In this document: positions 10,327 to 19,759 of the stretch, in pieces | Layout of the letters: the number at the start of each line of letters is the position of its first letter | How positions within the stretch are numbered: position 1 is the first letter of the stretch | NCBI RefSeq assembly: GCF_028023875.1 | Contig: NZ_JAQIPB010000002.1 | Span: 124,001 to 188,000, forward strand | Direction: 5' to 3' | DNA length: 64,000 bases | From: Xenophilus arseniciresistens | GTDB taxonomy: Bacteria > Pseudomonadota > Gammaproteobacteria > Burkholderiales > Burkholderiaceae_C | Program-made: the position numbers and the translations under genes | Notes under the pieces: generated by a model | What the model saw: only the letters and a program-made list of their open reading frames with translations | Database searches by the model: none | What the model was told of the DNA's origin: nothing

Positions 10327-11055
10327 ATGTCCTCCCTGCCCTCTTCCGCCACCGAATTCGCCCCCGGGCTTCACATCCGCGGCATCGCGCCCGGGCTGCG
10401 CCTGCAGGACTTCAAGCTCATCGCCTTCGACATGGACTCGACCTTGATCAACATCGAGTGCATCGACGAAATCGCCGACGCGGTGGGCAAGAAGGCCGAG
10501 GTGGCCGCGATCACCGAGGCCACCATGCGCGGCGAGATCGCCGACTTCAAGGAGAGCCTGCGCCGGCGCGTGGCGCTGCTCCAGGGCGTGCCCACCAGCG
10601 CCCTGCAAGAGGTCTATGACCAGCGACTGCAACTGAACCCGGGCGCCGAGGCGCTCGTGAAGGCCTGCCAGGCGGCCGGCCTCAAGGTGCTGCTGGTGTC
10701 GGGCGGCTTCACCTTCTTTGCCAACCGCGTGAAGCAGCGGCTGGGCATCGACTTCGCGCGCTCCAACCTGCTGGAAGAAAAGGACGGTGTGCTCACCGGC
10801 CAGGTGGTGCAGCAAAGCTGGGGCGACATCTGCGACGGCGCAGAAAAGCGCCGCACCTTGTTGGAAGTGGCTTCGCTGATGGGCATCTCGCCCAGGCAGG
10901 CCATTGCCGTGGGCGACGGCGCGAACGACCTGCCCATGATGGGTGAGGCCGGGCTGTCGGTGGCCTTCCACGCCAAGCCGCGCGTGCGCGCCGAGGCCAT
11001 GGTGGCCATCGACAGCGGCGGGCTGGACCGGCTGCTGGAAGTGGTCGCTGCCTGA
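10327..11055 (+). CDS. serB: Phosphoserine phosphatase SerB
   Basis: The 242-residue HAD-superfamily enzyme catalyses the last step of serine synthesis. The nucleophile motif is DMDSTLI (Asp35, Asp37), the family pattern IECIDEIAD follows at once, and VGDGANDLPMM near residue 200 supplies the C-terminal metal-binding aspartates. There is no N-terminal ACT-like extension, as is usual for the short betaproteobacterial form. The frame is open upstream to 10162 but ATG at 10327 follows the previous stop and starts the unconserved leader MSSLPSS. Its product serine feeds glycine and one-carbon metabolism, matching the glycine cleavage genes directly downstream. Confidence 0.95.
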   Translation: MSSLPSSATEFAPGLHIRGIAPGLRLQDFKLIAFDMDSTLINIECIDEIADAVGKKAEVAAITEATMRGEIADFKESLRRRVALLQGVPTSALQEVYDQRLQLNPGAEALVKACQAAGLKVLLVSGGFTFFANRVKQRLGIDFARSNLLEEKDGVLTGQVVQQSWGDICDGAEKRRTLLEVASLMGISPRQAIAVGDGANDLPMMGEAGLSVAFHAKPRVRAEAMVAIDSGGLDRLLEVVAA

Positions 11056-11111
11056 GCCGTTCCGGCCGCCTGCGGGGCGCTGGCGGCCCGGCGCGTGGCT
11101 ATACTGCGCCC

Positions 11112-11341
11112 ACTCGTCAGGAGAGAGCCAAGGCACGCAAGTGCACGGCCGCCGAAGGCGCAGGGCATGGCCCCGAACGCTCAGGCAAAAGGACTGGCGC
11201 GCGCGCCCGTGCAAATGGGCGCTTCCTTGCTGGAGAGAGGCCGCCCGCCGAGGCGGCCCACCGAAGGAGCAAGCCCCCATCCCCGCTTTCCTGTGGCGAT
11301 GCGCGTGGTGAATCTCTCAGGTACCCGGGACAGCAGGGGTG
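11112..11341 (+). promoter_or_regulatory. Tandem glycine riboswitch (gcvT element)
   Basis: Two aptamer-like units lie in series in the leader of gcvT. The first runs from GTCAGGAGAGAG to GAACGCTCAGGCAAAAGGAC (about 11117-11195). The second runs from CTGGAGAGAGGCC to ATCTCTCAGGTACCCGGGAC (about 11229-11332). The GGAGAG and CTCAGG core pairs are those of the glycine riboswitch, and each is followed by the short 3' strand closing P1. Glycine binding would raise expression of the cleavage operon. The element ends about 50 bases before the gcvT start. Confidence 0.92.
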
Positions 11342-11389
11342 GCCCGCAACGCAGGTTGCGGTGTTGACTGCCCCTTGACTGGACCTGCC

Positions 11390-12550
11390 ATGGCCGCTCC
11401 CGCCCCCTTCGCCGATGAACTGCAGCGCACGCCGCTGCATGCCCTGCACCTGGAACTGGGCGCGCGCATGGTGCCCTTTGCCGGCTATTCGATGCCGGTG
11501 CAATACCCGGCCGGGCTGATCGCCGAGCACCGCCACACCCGCAGCGCCGCAGGCCTGTTCGACATCTCGCACATGGGCCAGTTGCGGCTGACGGGGCCCG
11601 ATGCCGCCGCCGCGCTCGAATCGCTGATGCCGCAGGACGTGATCGGCCTGGCGCCCGGCAAGCAGCGCTACGGCCTGCTGCTCGATGACGAAGGCGGCAT
11701 CCTTGATGACCTGATTTTCTTCAACGAGGGCGAAGACTCGCTTTTCGTCATCGTCAATGGGGCCTGCAAAGCATCGGACATCGCCCACATCCAGGCCCGC
11801 ATCGGCCAGCGCTGCCAGGTGCAGCCCCTGCCCGAGCGCGCGCTGCTGGCGCTGCAGGGCCCGCAGGCGGCCGCCGTGTTGGCGCGGCTGTCGCCGGGCA
11901 TCGAGCGTTTTGTCTTCATGACCGGCGGCCAGGTGCAGATCGGCGGCATCGCGGCCTTCGTCACGCGCAGCGGCTACACCGGCGAGGACGGCTTCGAGAT
12001 CTCGGTGGCCGGCACCGATGCCGATGCGCTGGCGCGCCTGCTGCTGGCCCACGCCGAGGTGCAGCCCGTGGGCCTGGGCGCGCGCAACTCGCTGCGCCTG
12101 GAAGCGGGGCTGTGCCTGTACGGCAACGACATCGACACCACGACCACGCCCGTGGAAGCGGCGCTGAGCTGGGCCATCCAGAAGGTGCGGCGCCGCGGCG
12201 GCGCGCGCGAAGGCGGCTTTCCGGGCGCGCAGAAGGTGCTGGCCCAGCTCGAGGCGGCGGCCATGCCCGCCGACCGCGAGACCCTCACGCGCCAGCGCGT
12301 GGGCCTGGTGGCGCTGGAGCGCATTCCGGTGCGCGAGGGCTCGCTGCTGCAGGACCTGGAAGGCCATGACATCGGCGCCGTGACCAGCGGCCTGCTGGCG
12401 CCCACGGTCGACCGCCCCATTGCCATGGGCTACGTGGCCGCGGCCTTTGCGCAGCCCGGCACCCGCATCCAGGCCGTGGTGCGCGGCAAGGCCGTGCCCA
12501 TGGAAGTGACGCAGATGCCCTTCGTGCCGGCGCGCTACTGGCGCGGCTGA
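11390..12550 (+). CDS. gcvT: Glycine cleavage system T protein (aminomethyltransferase)
   Basis: This 386-residue protein transfers the methylene group from aminomethyl-lipoyl GcvH to tetrahydrofolate, releasing ammonia. It has the GcvT start LHALHLELGARMVPFAGYSM, the FDISHMGQ block and the SGYTGEDGFEIS motif near residue 200, and the C-terminal barrel. I chose ATG 11390 rather than the in-frame GTG at 11339, which falls inside the riboswitch. It heads the gcvT-gcvH-gcvP operon and is controlled by the tandem glycine riboswitch just upstream. Length fits the family. Confidence 0.96.
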   Translation: MAAPAPFADELQRTPLHALHLELGARMVPFAGYSMPVQYPAGLIAEHRHTRSAAGLFDISHMGQLRLTGPDAAAALESLMPQDVIGLAPGKQRYGLLLDDEGGILDDLIFFNEGEDSLFVIVNGACKASDIAHIQARIGQRCQVQPLPERALLALQGPQAAAVLARLSPGIERFVFMTGGQVQIGGIAAFVTRSGYTGEDGFEISVAGTDADALARLLLAHAEVQPVGLGARNSLRLEAGLCLYGNDIDTTTTPVEAALSWAIQKVRRRGGAREGGFPGAQKVLAQLEAAAMPADRETLTRQRVGLVALERIPVREGSLLQDLEGHDIGAVTSGLLAPTVDRPIAMGYVAAAFAQPGTRIQAVVRGKAVPMEVTQMPFVPARYWRG

Positions 12551-12636
12551 ATCCCGACACCCACTGACACCGGCCCGGACACTGCCGCGCGCCATACTCC
12601 AGGCCCCTCCTTGACCTTTTTTGCAGGAAACAACCC

Positions 12637-13020
12637 ATGACCGTTCATTACTCCAAAGACCACGAATGGATCGAGATCGCCGAAGAGCATGAGGCGGCCA
12701 CCGTCGGCATCACGCTGCACGCGCAGGAAGCGCTGGGCGACGTGGTCTTCGTCGACCTGCCCGAAGTGGGCAAGACCTTCAAGCAAGGCGAAGTGGCCGG
12801 CGTGGTGGAGTCCGTCAAGGCCGCTGCCGACATCTACATGCCCGTGACCGGCGAAGTCGTCGAAGTGAACGAAGCGCTGCGCGCCGATCCCTCGCTGGCC
12901 AACAGCGACCCGATGGGCAATGGCTGGTTCTTCAAGGTCCACCTGGGCGAGCGCGACATGGCGGAGTTCGACCAGTTGATGGACGAGCCCGCCTACACCA
13001 AGTTTGCAGCCGATAACTGA
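12637..13020 (+). CDS. gcvH: Glycine cleavage system H protein
   Basis: The 127-residue lipoyl carrier shuttles the aminomethyl group between GcvP, GcvT and the Lpd dihydrolipoamide dehydrogenase. The lipoylation motif [11 protein letters not shown] places the modified lysine at residue 61, and the G-x-x-LGD(V)VFVDLPEVG block is intact. It starts 86 bases after gcvT and precedes gcvP by 55 bases, in the same operon. No unusual features. Confidence 0.97.
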   Translation: MTVHYSKDHEWIEIAEEHEAATVGITLHAQEALGDVVFVDLPEVGKTFKQGEVAGVVESVKAAADIYMPVTGEVVEVNEALRADPSLANSDPMGNGWFFKVHLGERDMAEFDQLMDEPAYTKFAADN

Positions 13021-13029
13021 GCAATCCCC

Positions 13030-13048
13030 CAGGCCGCTTCGCGGCCTG
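13030..13048 (+). other. Intra-operon hairpin between gcvH and gcvP
   Basis: CAGGCCGC-TTC-GCGGCCTG is a perfect 8-bp stem with a 3-base loop in the short gcvH-gcvP gap. It lacks a T run, so an RNA-stability or partial attenuation role is more likely than termination. Function is inferred. Confidence 0.45.
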
Positions 13049-13075
13049 TTCATCTCCCAGCCCTGTCATCCGACC

Positions 13076-15979
13076 ATGACCACGCCCGCCCTGCCCTCGC
13101 TGCACGAACTGGAAAACCCCGCGGAATTCGTTGCCCGCCACATCGGCCCCGATGGCGAGGAGGAAGCACGCATGCTCGCGGCCATCGGCGAGAGCACGCG
13201 CGAGGCGCTGATCACCAGCATCGTGCCGCCGGCCATCCGGCGCAGCCAGGCCATGCAGTTGCCGCCCGCGGTGAGCGAATCCCAGGCGCTGGCCGAGCTG
13301 CGCGCGCTGGCAGCCAAGAACAAGGTGGCGCGCAACTTCATCGGCCAGGGCTACTACGGCACGCTGACGCCGGGCGTGATCCTGCGCAACATCCTCGAGA
13401 ACCCGGCCTGGTACACGGCCTACACGCCGTACCAGGCCGAAATCTCGCAGGGCCGCATGGAAGCGCTGGTCAACTTCCAGACCCTGGTGACAGACCTCAC
13501 GGGCATGGCGATTGCCAATGCCTCCATGCTCGACGAGGCCACGGCCGCGGCCGAAGCCATGACGCTGGCGCGCCGCAGCGTCAAGAGCAAAAGCAATGTC
13601 TTCCTGGTCTCGGGCGACTGCCATCCGCAGACCATCGAGGTGATCCGCACGCGCGCCGCGCCGCTGGGCATCGAGGTGAAGGTGAGCACGGCCAGCGAGA
13701 CGCTGCCGCACCTGATGGCCAATGGCGAATTCTTCGGCGCGCTGGCCCAGTACCCCGGCACCACGGGCAAGGTGCATGACCTGCGCCCGCTGCCCGGCAT
13801 GGCCCATGCCAAGGACGCGGCCTTCTGCGTGGCCGCAGACCTTCTGGCGCTGACGCTGCTGGTGCCGCCCGGCGAATGGGATGCCGACATCGTCTGCGGC
13901 AACACGCAGCGCCTGGGCATGCCCATGGGTGCGGGCGGTCCGCACGCGGCCTACCTGGCCTGCCGCGACAGTTTCAAGCGCTCGCTGCCCGGCCGCTTGG
14001 TGGGCGTGAGCGTCGATGCCCACGGCGCGCCCGCCTACCGGCTGGCGCTGCAGACGCGCGAGCAGCACATCCGGCGCGAGAAGGCCACCTCCAACATCTG
14101 CACCGCGCAGGTGCTGCCGGCCGTGATCGCCAGCATGTACGCGGTCTACCACGGGCCGCAGGGCCTGACGCGCATCGCGCAGCGCGTGGCGCTGCTCACG
14201 GCCATCCTGGCGCGCGGCATGGAGCAGATGGGCCGCCCGCTGGTGCATGACACGGCCTTCGACTCCATCACCGTCAAGACCGGCGAGGACACGCAGCAGG
14301 TGCTGGCGCGCGCCCAGCAGGCCGGCGTGAACCTGCGCAGCCGCCTGCAGCAGCACCTGGGCATCTCGCTGGACGAGACCCACACGCGCGCCGACGTCGA
14401 GTCGCTGTGGGCGCTGTTCGTGCCCGCGGGCACGCCCATGCCGCGCTTCGAGCAGCTCGCGGACGACACCGCGCTGCGCATCCCCGAGGACCTGCGCCGC
14501 ACCAGCGCCTTCCTCACGCATCCGGTGTTCAACACGCACCACAGCGAGACCGCCATGCTGCGCTACATCCGCAGCCTGAGCGACAAGGACCTGGCGCTGG
14601 ACCGCAGCATGATCCCGCTGGGCAGCTGCACCATGAAGCTCAACGCCACCAGCGAGATGATCCCCATCACCTGGCCCGAGTTTGCGCAGGTCCATCCCTT
14701 CGCGCCGGCCGAGCAGCTGGCCGGCTATGCCGAGCTGGACGCGCAGCTTCGCGCCTGGCTGTGCGAAGCCACGGGCTACGCCGGCATCAGCCTGCAGCCC
14801 AACGCGGGCAGCCAGGGCGAATACGCGGGGCTGCTGGCCATCCAGGCCTGGCATGCCAGTCGCGGCGACACGCAGCGCAACGTCTGCCTGATCCCCTCTT
14901 CCGCGCACGGCACCAACCCCGCGAGCGCGCAGATGGTGGGCATGCAGGTGGTGGTCACGGCCTGCGACGCGCAGGGCAACGTCGACATCGATGACCTCAG
15001 GCGCGCCTGTGAGAAGCATGCGCAGCGACTGGCCTGCGTGATGATCACCTACCCCAGCACGCACGGTGTGTTCGAAACCCGCGTGAAGGAGCTGTGCGAG
15101 ATCGTGCATGCGCATGGCGGGCGCGTGTACGTGGACGGCGCCAACATGAATGCGCTGGTGGGCGTGGCCGCGCCCGGCGAGTTCGGCGGCGACGTGAGCC
15201 ACCTGAACCTGCACAAGACCTTCTGCATTCCGCACGGCGGCGGCGGCCCGGGCGTGGGCCCGGTGTGCGTGGTCGAAGACCTGGTGCCCTTCCTGCCCGG
15301 CCATGCCACCGGCGGCAAGGCGGGCACGGTGGGCGCCGTGTCTGCGGCGCCCTATGGCAATGCGGCCGTGCTGCCGATCAGCTGGATGTACATCCGCATG
15401 ATGGGCGCGGCCGGCCTGCAGGCGGCCACGGAGACGGCCATCCTCAGCGCCAACTACATCAGCGCGCGCCTGGCCGAGCACTACCCCACGCTGTATGCCA
15501 GCAAGAACGGCCATGTGGCGCACGAATGCATCCTGGACCTGCGCGGCCTCAAGGACAGCAGCGGCGTGATGGCCGAGGACGTGGCCAAGCGCCTGATCGA
15601 CTACGGCTTCCACGCGCCCACCTTGAGCTTCCCGGTGGCCAACACGCTGATGGTGGAGCCCACCGAGAGCGAGCCGCTCGCGGAGCTGGACCGCTTCATC
15701 GAGGCCATGATCGCGATCCGCGGCGAGATCCGCCGCATTGAGGAAGGCGTGTGGCCGCGCGAGGACAACCCGCTCAAGAACGCGCCGCACACGGCCGCCA
15801 CCCTGGCCGCGACCGATTGGCCGCACCCCTACTCGCGCGAGATCGCCACCTTCCCGCTGGCCACGCTCAAGCAGGCCAAGTACTGGCCGCCCGTGGGCCG
15901 CGTGGACAACGTCTATGGCGACCGCAACCTCTTTTGCAGCTGCGTGCCCGTCGAGTCGTTGGCGGCTGGCGAAGACTGA
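13076..15979 (+). CDS. gcvP: Glycine dehydrogenase (decarboxylating), GcvP
   Basis: This 967-residue pyridoxal-phosphate enzyme decarboxylates glycine and loads the aminomethyl group on lipoyl-GcvH. It is the long single-chain form, with both halves joined. The C-terminal half has the PLP-lysine motif [18 protein letters not shown] and the [11 protein letters not shown] block; the N-terminal half has [12 protein letters not shown]. The start is ATG 13076, with family-like [16 protein letters not shown] soon after. The frame is open from 13004, but that part overlaps the gcvH end and the hairpin. A strong terminator follows, so the operon ends here. Confidence 0.97.
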   Translation: MTTPALPSLHELENPAEFVARHIGPDGEEEARMLAAIGESTREALITSIVPPAIRRSQAMQLPPAVSESQALAELRALAAKNKVARNFIGQGYYGTLTPGVILRNILENPAWYTAYTPYQAEISQGRMEALVNFQTLVTDLTGMAIANASMLDEATAAAEAMTLARRSVKSKSNVFLVSGDCHPQTIEVIRTRAAPLGIEVKVSTASETLPHLMANGEFFGALAQYPGTTGKVHDLRPLPGMAHAKDAAFCVAADLLALTLLVPPGEWDADIVCGNTQRLGMPMGAGGPHAAYLACRDSFKRSLPGRLVGVSVDAHGAPAYRLALQTREQHIRREKATSNICTAQVLPAVIASMYAVYHGPQGLTRIAQRVALLTAILARGMEQMGRPLVHDTAFDSITVKTGEDTQQVLARAQQAGVNLRSRLQQHLGISLDETHTRADVESLWALFVPAGTPMPRFEQLADDTALRIPEDLRRTSAFLTHPVFNTHHSETAMLRYIRSLSDKDLALDRSMIPLGSCTMKLNATSEMIPITWPEFAQVHPFAPAEQLAGYAELDAQLRAWLCEATGYAGISLQPNAGSQGEYAGLLAIQAWHASRGDTQRNVCLIPSSAHGTNPASAQMVGMQVVVTACDAQGNVDIDDLRRACEKHAQRLACVMITYPSTHGVFETRVKELCEIVHAHGGRVYVDGANMNALVGVAAPGEFGGDVSHLNLHKTFCIPHGGGGPGVGPVCVVEDLVPFLPGHATGGKAGTVGAVSAAPYGNAAVLPISWMYIRMMGAAGLQAATETAILSANYISARLAEHYPTLYASKNGHVAHECILDLRGLKDSSGVMAEDVAKRLIDYGFHAPTLSFPVANTLMVEPTESEPLAELDRFIEAMIAIRGEIRRIEEGVWPREDNPLKNAPHTAATLAATDWPHPYSREIATFPLATLKQAKYWPPVGRVDNVYGDRNLFCSCVPVESLAAGED

Positions 15980-16010
15980 TCGCGCTGCGCGTTGCAGCAG
16001 CCGAAACAAC

Positions 16011-16046
16011 AAGGCGCGGCAGGGTTCTAACCCGCCGCGCCTTTTT
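16011..16046 (+). terminator. Rho-independent terminator of gcv operon
   Basis: AAGGCGCGGC pairs with GCCGCGCCTT across the loop AGGGTTCTAACCC, itself partly paired, and the stem ends in TTTTT. It lies 31 bases after the gcvP stop. Confidence 0.9.
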
Positions 16047-16114
16047 GCTGGGCCGTCGGTGCCGACCGCCGCGCACTGTCGCCAGTGCGCGACATTTCAG
16101 TGACATATTTGGCC

Positions 16115-16140
16115 TTATTGATACTAGTTCTTATTTGCAT
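16115..16140 (+). promoter_or_regulatory. Fur-box-like site upstream of TonB receptor
   Basis: TTGATACTAGTTCTTATTTG is the core of an AT-rich stretch resembling betaproteobacterial Fur boxes, which often have the form TTGATAATxATTCTCATTTGC. It sits about 90 bases before the TonB receptor start in an otherwise GC-rich leader. Iron-dependent repression of the whole downstream cluster would follow. The match is by eye, not scored. Confidence 0.6.
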
Positions 16141-16230
16141 CCTTAGAATCCGCGCCACCTAGCCAGATGCGTGTCCTGTTTCAGAGGGCTGAATCCAGCA
16201 AATCCACCTCTGAAACCCAAGGCAGCAACC

Positions 16231-18633
16231 ATGGCCTCGTCCGACTTCGCGTGCGCAAGGCGCGCTCGCGCCCACGCACAACGCTCCCAACAGCATCCCG
16301 ACCGCCTCCGGCCCAGCCTCGTGGCCCTGGCCGTGCAGGGCCTGCTGCTGGCCACCGCCGCACCGGCCTTCGCGCAGGCCGACAGCGGCACTGCCGCGAA
16401 CGCTGCTCGCCCGGTGCTGCCGGCCATCGAGGTCCATGCCGACGCGCTGCGCCAGGAACCGGGCACCAAGACCGTCATCCACCAGCAGGACATCGAGCGC
16501 GCAGGCGGCACGGGCATCGCCGACGTGATCCGCTACCAGCCGCTGGTCGAAGCGCCCGGCATCGTGTCGGGCTCCTCCAAGGGCGCCAGCCGCTATGACC
16601 GCGGCGGCACCACGGGCTACAACATCCGCGGCCTGGAAGGCAACCGCATCGGCCTGGACGTGGACGGCATCGAGATGCCCGACGCCGTGAGCCGCGCGCC
16701 CTTCACCGCGCGCTCGCAGGACGCCACCTTCGGCATGGGCCGCGACTTCATCGACCCCGAGATGTACTCCTCGGTGGAGATCCAGTCCGGCACCACCAAC
16801 GCGCAGCGCACGGCCGGCGGCATCGGCGGCGCCGTGAGCTTCAGGAGCAAGTCGCCCGAAGAGTATGTGAGCGTGACCAAGCCCTGGTATGCCGGCGCCA
16901 AGGTGGGCTACAGCGAAGCCAACCGCGCCTGGACCAAAGGCGTCACGGCCGCCGGCCTGTGGGGCAACACCAGCGCGCTGATCAGCTACGTGCGCCGCGA
17001 CGGCAAAGAGACCCAGAACAACAGCGACAGCTTCGCCGCCTACCCCGAGACCTGGCACACCGACGCGCTGCTGCTCAAGGGCGTGACGCGCATCAACAGC
17101 GAGCACAAGCTCGAGCTGGCGGCCGACCTCTATCGCAAGACCAGCCACTCGGCCTACGACGCCTGGAACACGCTGGCCACGGCGCGCAGCGGCATCTCGA
17201 CGCAGGAAGCGCTGACCGGCCGCACCACCTTGTCGCTGGCCCACACCTGGACGCCCGTGGGGGGCTGGCTGGACCGCCTGGAAACGCGCCTGTACACGCA
17301 GGACAGCTCGATGGACGACACCACCGACACGGTCGCCATCCCCAGCCGCGCCCGCACGCGCGAGATCTCGCGCAACAGCACCGAGCAGATGGGCATCTCC
17401 AGCGTGGCCGACAAGCGCGTGGCCAACCACCACCTCAAGTTCGGCTTCAACTACTCGCGCACCAAGAACTCGCACCCCTTCTGGTCCACCGACCAGTTCG
17501 CCAGCAGCTTCGCCACCCAGCAGCCCTTCCCCGACACGCTCACGGTGCGCTCGGGCGTGTTCGTGGAAGACACCATCGACTTCAACGTCGGCGGCCGTCG
17601 CCTGGCCGTGATCCCGGGCCTGCGCGTGGACCGCGTGGCCCCCGAGATCCGCAACACCGGCAGCTTCAACAACCCGCGCATCAGCCAGGCGCAGCTGGAG
17701 AGCATGTACGGCGACGCGCCGGCCAACACCATCGTCAGCCCCAGCCTGGCTGTGACCTATGACGTGGCACCGCGCCTGACGGCCTACGCCCAGTGGAAGC
17801 GCGGCGGCCGCGCGCCCACCAACAGCGAGATCTTCGGCTACTGGAACAGCGGCGGCGGCAGCTACGCCCTGCTGGGCGACAAGAACCTCAAGAAGGAAAC
17901 CAGCAACGCCTTCGACCTGGGCCTGAAGGGCTCGCCCACGCCGGGCGTGACGCTCAACGGCTCGGTGTTCTACACGCGCTACAAGGACTTCATCTCCTAC
18001 ACCCGCTACACGCGCGCCAACAACCCCGAGAAGTTCGTCAACATCCAGAACAACCTGAGCATCCTGTACCAGGCCAGCAACCGCGACGAAGCCACCATCT
18101 ACGGCACCGAGCTGGCCGTGCGCCTGGACCACGGCGTGTGGACGCCGGCTGCGCGCGGCCTCTACAGCACCTGGGCCTTCGGCTACAGCAAGGGCGACTC
18201 CAAGTCAAACTACGCCGGCGACAAGGACGTGCCGCTGGACACCGTGCAGCCCGGCAAGGCCATCATCGGCGTGGGCTACGACGCCCCCGAGAAGCGATGG
18301 GGCGTGAACCTGACCGGCACCTTCGTGCGCGGCAAGCAGGCGCAGGCCACCAACCGCCTGTCCTTCGGCAACAACCCCGGCCAGACCCTGACCGACGCCA
18401 CCGTCACCTACTACCGCATCCCGGGCTACGCGCGCTTCGACCTGAGCGGCTATTGGCGCGTCAGCCCCAACGTGCGCCTGACGGCCGGCATCTACAACCT
18501 GGGCGACAAGAAGTACTGGAACTACAGCAACACGCGCAACCTCGAGCCCTCGCTGGCGCGCGACCGCCAGCAGCTGGAGCTGTCCACCGCGCCGGGCCGC
18601 ACCTTCGCGGTCAACCTGAATGTGGATTTCTGA
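16231..18633 (+). CDS. TonB-dependent outer-membrane receptor, haemoglobin/transferrin/lactoferrin type
   Basis: This 800-residue protein has a long n-region signal peptide ending AAPAFAQA near residue 50. A plug domain follows (about 60-190, with TTGYNIRGLEGNRIGLDVDG), then a beta-barrel ending in Phe (LNVDF). The DGIEMPDAVSRAP block and the barrel end resemble the haem/haemoglobin receptor subfamily (HmuR/HasR-like), so the likely cargo is haem or another iron complex, energised by TonB-ExbBD. ATG 16231 is preferred over an in-frame upstream codon at 16171 because it gives a recognisable signal peptide. It is preceded by a Fur-box-like site and heads a seven-gene co-directional cluster. Substrate is inferred. 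Confidence 0.88.
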   Translation: MASSDFACARRARAHAQRSQQHPDRLRPSLVALAVQGLLLATAAPAFAQADSGTAANAARPVLPAIEVHADALRQEPGTKTVIHQQDIERAGGTGIADVIRYQPLVEAPGIVSGSSKGASRYDRGGTTGYNIRGLEGNRIGLDVDGIEMPDAVSRAPFTARSQDATFGMGRDFIDPEMYSSVEIQSGTTNAQRTAGGIGGAVSFRSKSPEEYVSVTKPWYAGAKVGYSEANRAWTKGVTAAGLWGNTSALISYVRRDGKETQNNSDSFAAYPETWHTDALLLKGVTRINSEHKLELAADLYRKTSHSAYDAWNTLATARSGISTQEALTGRTTLSLAHTWTPVGGWLDRLETRLYTQDSSMDDTTDTVAIPSRARTREISRNSTEQMGISSVADKRVANHHLKFGFNYSRTKNSHPFWSTDQFASSFATQQPFPDTLTVRSGVFVEDTIDFNVGGRRLAVIPGLRVDRVAPEIRNTGSFNNPRISQAQLESMYGDAPANTIVSPSLAVTYDVAPRLTAYAQWKRGGRAPTNSEIFGYWNSGGGSYALLGDKNLKKETSNAFDLGLKGSPTPGVTLNGSVFYTRYKDFISYTRYTRANNPEKFVNIQNNLSILYQASNRDEATIYGTELAVRLDHGVWTPAARGLYSTWAFGYSKGDSKSNYAGDKDVPLDTVQPGKAIIGVGYDAPEKRWGVNLTGTFVRGKQAQATNRLSFGNNPGQTLTDATVTYYRIPGYARFDLSGYWRVSPNVRLTAGIYNLGDKKYWNYSNTRNLEPSLARDRQQLELSTAPGRTFAVNLNVDF

Positions 18634-18664
18634 TCCCTGCCAACCCCCACCTGAGGAGCACCTG

Positions 18665-19183
18665 ATGATGAATCGCACTTCCCGCAAGCCCCTGCTGGCC
18701 AGCGTGGCCCTGGCCGCCCTGCTGGGCGCCTGCGCCAGCCCCGCACCCACGCAGGGCCCGGCCCGCCCCGCCGGCGGCCATGGCCTGGACGCCTTCCTGG
18801 GCAGCTACGACGCCGACCGCGACGGCAAGGTCACGCGCGCCGAGTTCGACGCCATCCGCATGCAGCGCTTTCGCGCCGCCGACACCAATGGCGACGGCGT
18901 GCTGAGCGAAGCCGAGTACGTGGCCGAATACGAAGGCCGGCTCAAGCGTCAGTACTTCGAGCAAGGCCGCCAGCCCGACGAGCGCTACCAGGGCAACATC
19001 AAGCAGGCCCACGTGCGCTTCGCGCTCGTCAACCGCGCGCGCGACGGCAAGTTCACCGTCGCCGAAGACCGGGCCATTGCCGACAAGACCTTCAAGAACC
19101 TGGACACCAACAAAGACGGCGTGGTGTCGCGCGACGACCCGCAGCCCGAGCGCCGTGCAGGCGGCAACGCCGACAACAACTGA
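18665..19183 (+). CDS. EF-hand calcium-binding lipoprotein
   Basis: This 172-residue protein carries a lipobox (LLGAC near residue 20). It has at least three EF-hand loops: DADRDGKVTRAEF, DTNGDGVLSEAEY and, near the C-terminus, DTNKDGVVSRDDP. It is expected to be anchored in the periplasm and to bind calcium. A GAGGAG ribosome-binding site lies 8 bases before ATG 18665; a second ATG follows at once. It starts 32 bases after the TonB receptor. EF-hand proteins often accompany DUF2271/PepSY/ApbE genes, but a specific task is unknown; a metal sensor or structural role in the reductase assembly is possible. Confidence 0.8.
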   Translation: MMNRTSRKPLLASVALAALLGACASPAPTQGPARPAGGHGLDAFLGSYDADRDGKVTRAEFDAIRMQRFRAADTNGDGVLSEAEYVAEYEGRLKRQYFEQGRQPDERYQGNIKQAHVRFALVNRARDGKFTVAEDRAIADKTFKNLDTNKDGVVSRDDPQPERRAGGNADNN

Positions 19184-19197
19184 GCGCAGCGCCCGCC

Positions 19198-19743
19198 ATG
19201 ACCCAGCCTCTGCAAGCCGGCGGCGCGCGGCTGACGCTGTGCGCCGCGGCATTGGCCGCGCTGGCCGCGGGCGGCCCGGCCGCCGCTGCATCGTTGAACG
19301 TGCAGCTCACGCTGCCGGCCATCGATACCGCCACCTATTACCGGCCCTACCTGGCAGCGTGGGTGGAGAAGGCCGACGACAAGGCCGTGGTCGGGCCACT
19401 GGCCGTGTGGTACGACACCAAGCTGCGCGACGGCCTGGGCAAGAGCTGGCTGCGCCAGCTGCGCACCTGGTGGCGCAGCAGCGGCGAAAAGCTCGCGCTG
19501 CCGGCCGACGGCATCAGCGGTGCCACGCGCCCGGCTGGCACGCATGCACTGCAGTTCGCCGATGCCAAGGGCACGCTGGCCGGCCTGCCCGCGGGCCGCT
19601 ACCAGTTGGCCGTGGAAGTGGCGCGTGAACAGGGCGAGCGCGAACTGCTGCGCGTGCCCTTCGACTGGGGCGGCGCCGCCAACAGCGCCAGCGCCCAGGG
19701 CAACAAGGAGCTGGGCGCGGTCACGGTGACCGTCCGGCCTTAA
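19198..19743 (+). CDS. DUF2271 periplasmic protein, likely ApbE flavinylation target
   Basis: This 181-residue protein has a Sec-type signal peptide (cleavage after about residue 31, AAA-SLNVQ). The remainder matches the DUF2271 pattern: LTLPAIDTATYYRPYLAAWVE and WYDTKLRDGLGKSWLRQLRTW-type stretches. The sequence DGISGAT at residues 104-110 fits the D-x-x-[S/T]-G-A-[S/T] motif that ApbE enzymes modify with FMN on the last Thr. An apbE gene lies 1.8 kb downstream in the same cluster. I infer that T110 carries covalent FMN and that this is the periplasmic electron carrier of the system. It starts 14 bases after the EF-hand gene. Flavinylation itself is not proven by sequence. Confidence 0.82.
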   Translation: MTQPLQAGGARLTLCAAALAALAAGGPAAAASLNVQLTLPAIDTATYYRPYLAAWVEKADDKAVVGPLAVWYDTKLRDGLGKSWLRQLRTWWRSSGEKLALPADGISGATRPAGTHALQFADAKGTLAGLPAGRYQLAVEVAREQGERELLRVPFDWGGAANSASAQGNKELGAVTVTVRP

Positions 19744-19759
19744 AGACAAGGAAGAAAGC

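Noticed and set aside
12932-16012. 1026-codon minus-strand open frame opposite gcvP
   Set aside because: Antisense shadow of gcvP with low-complexity composition and no domain.
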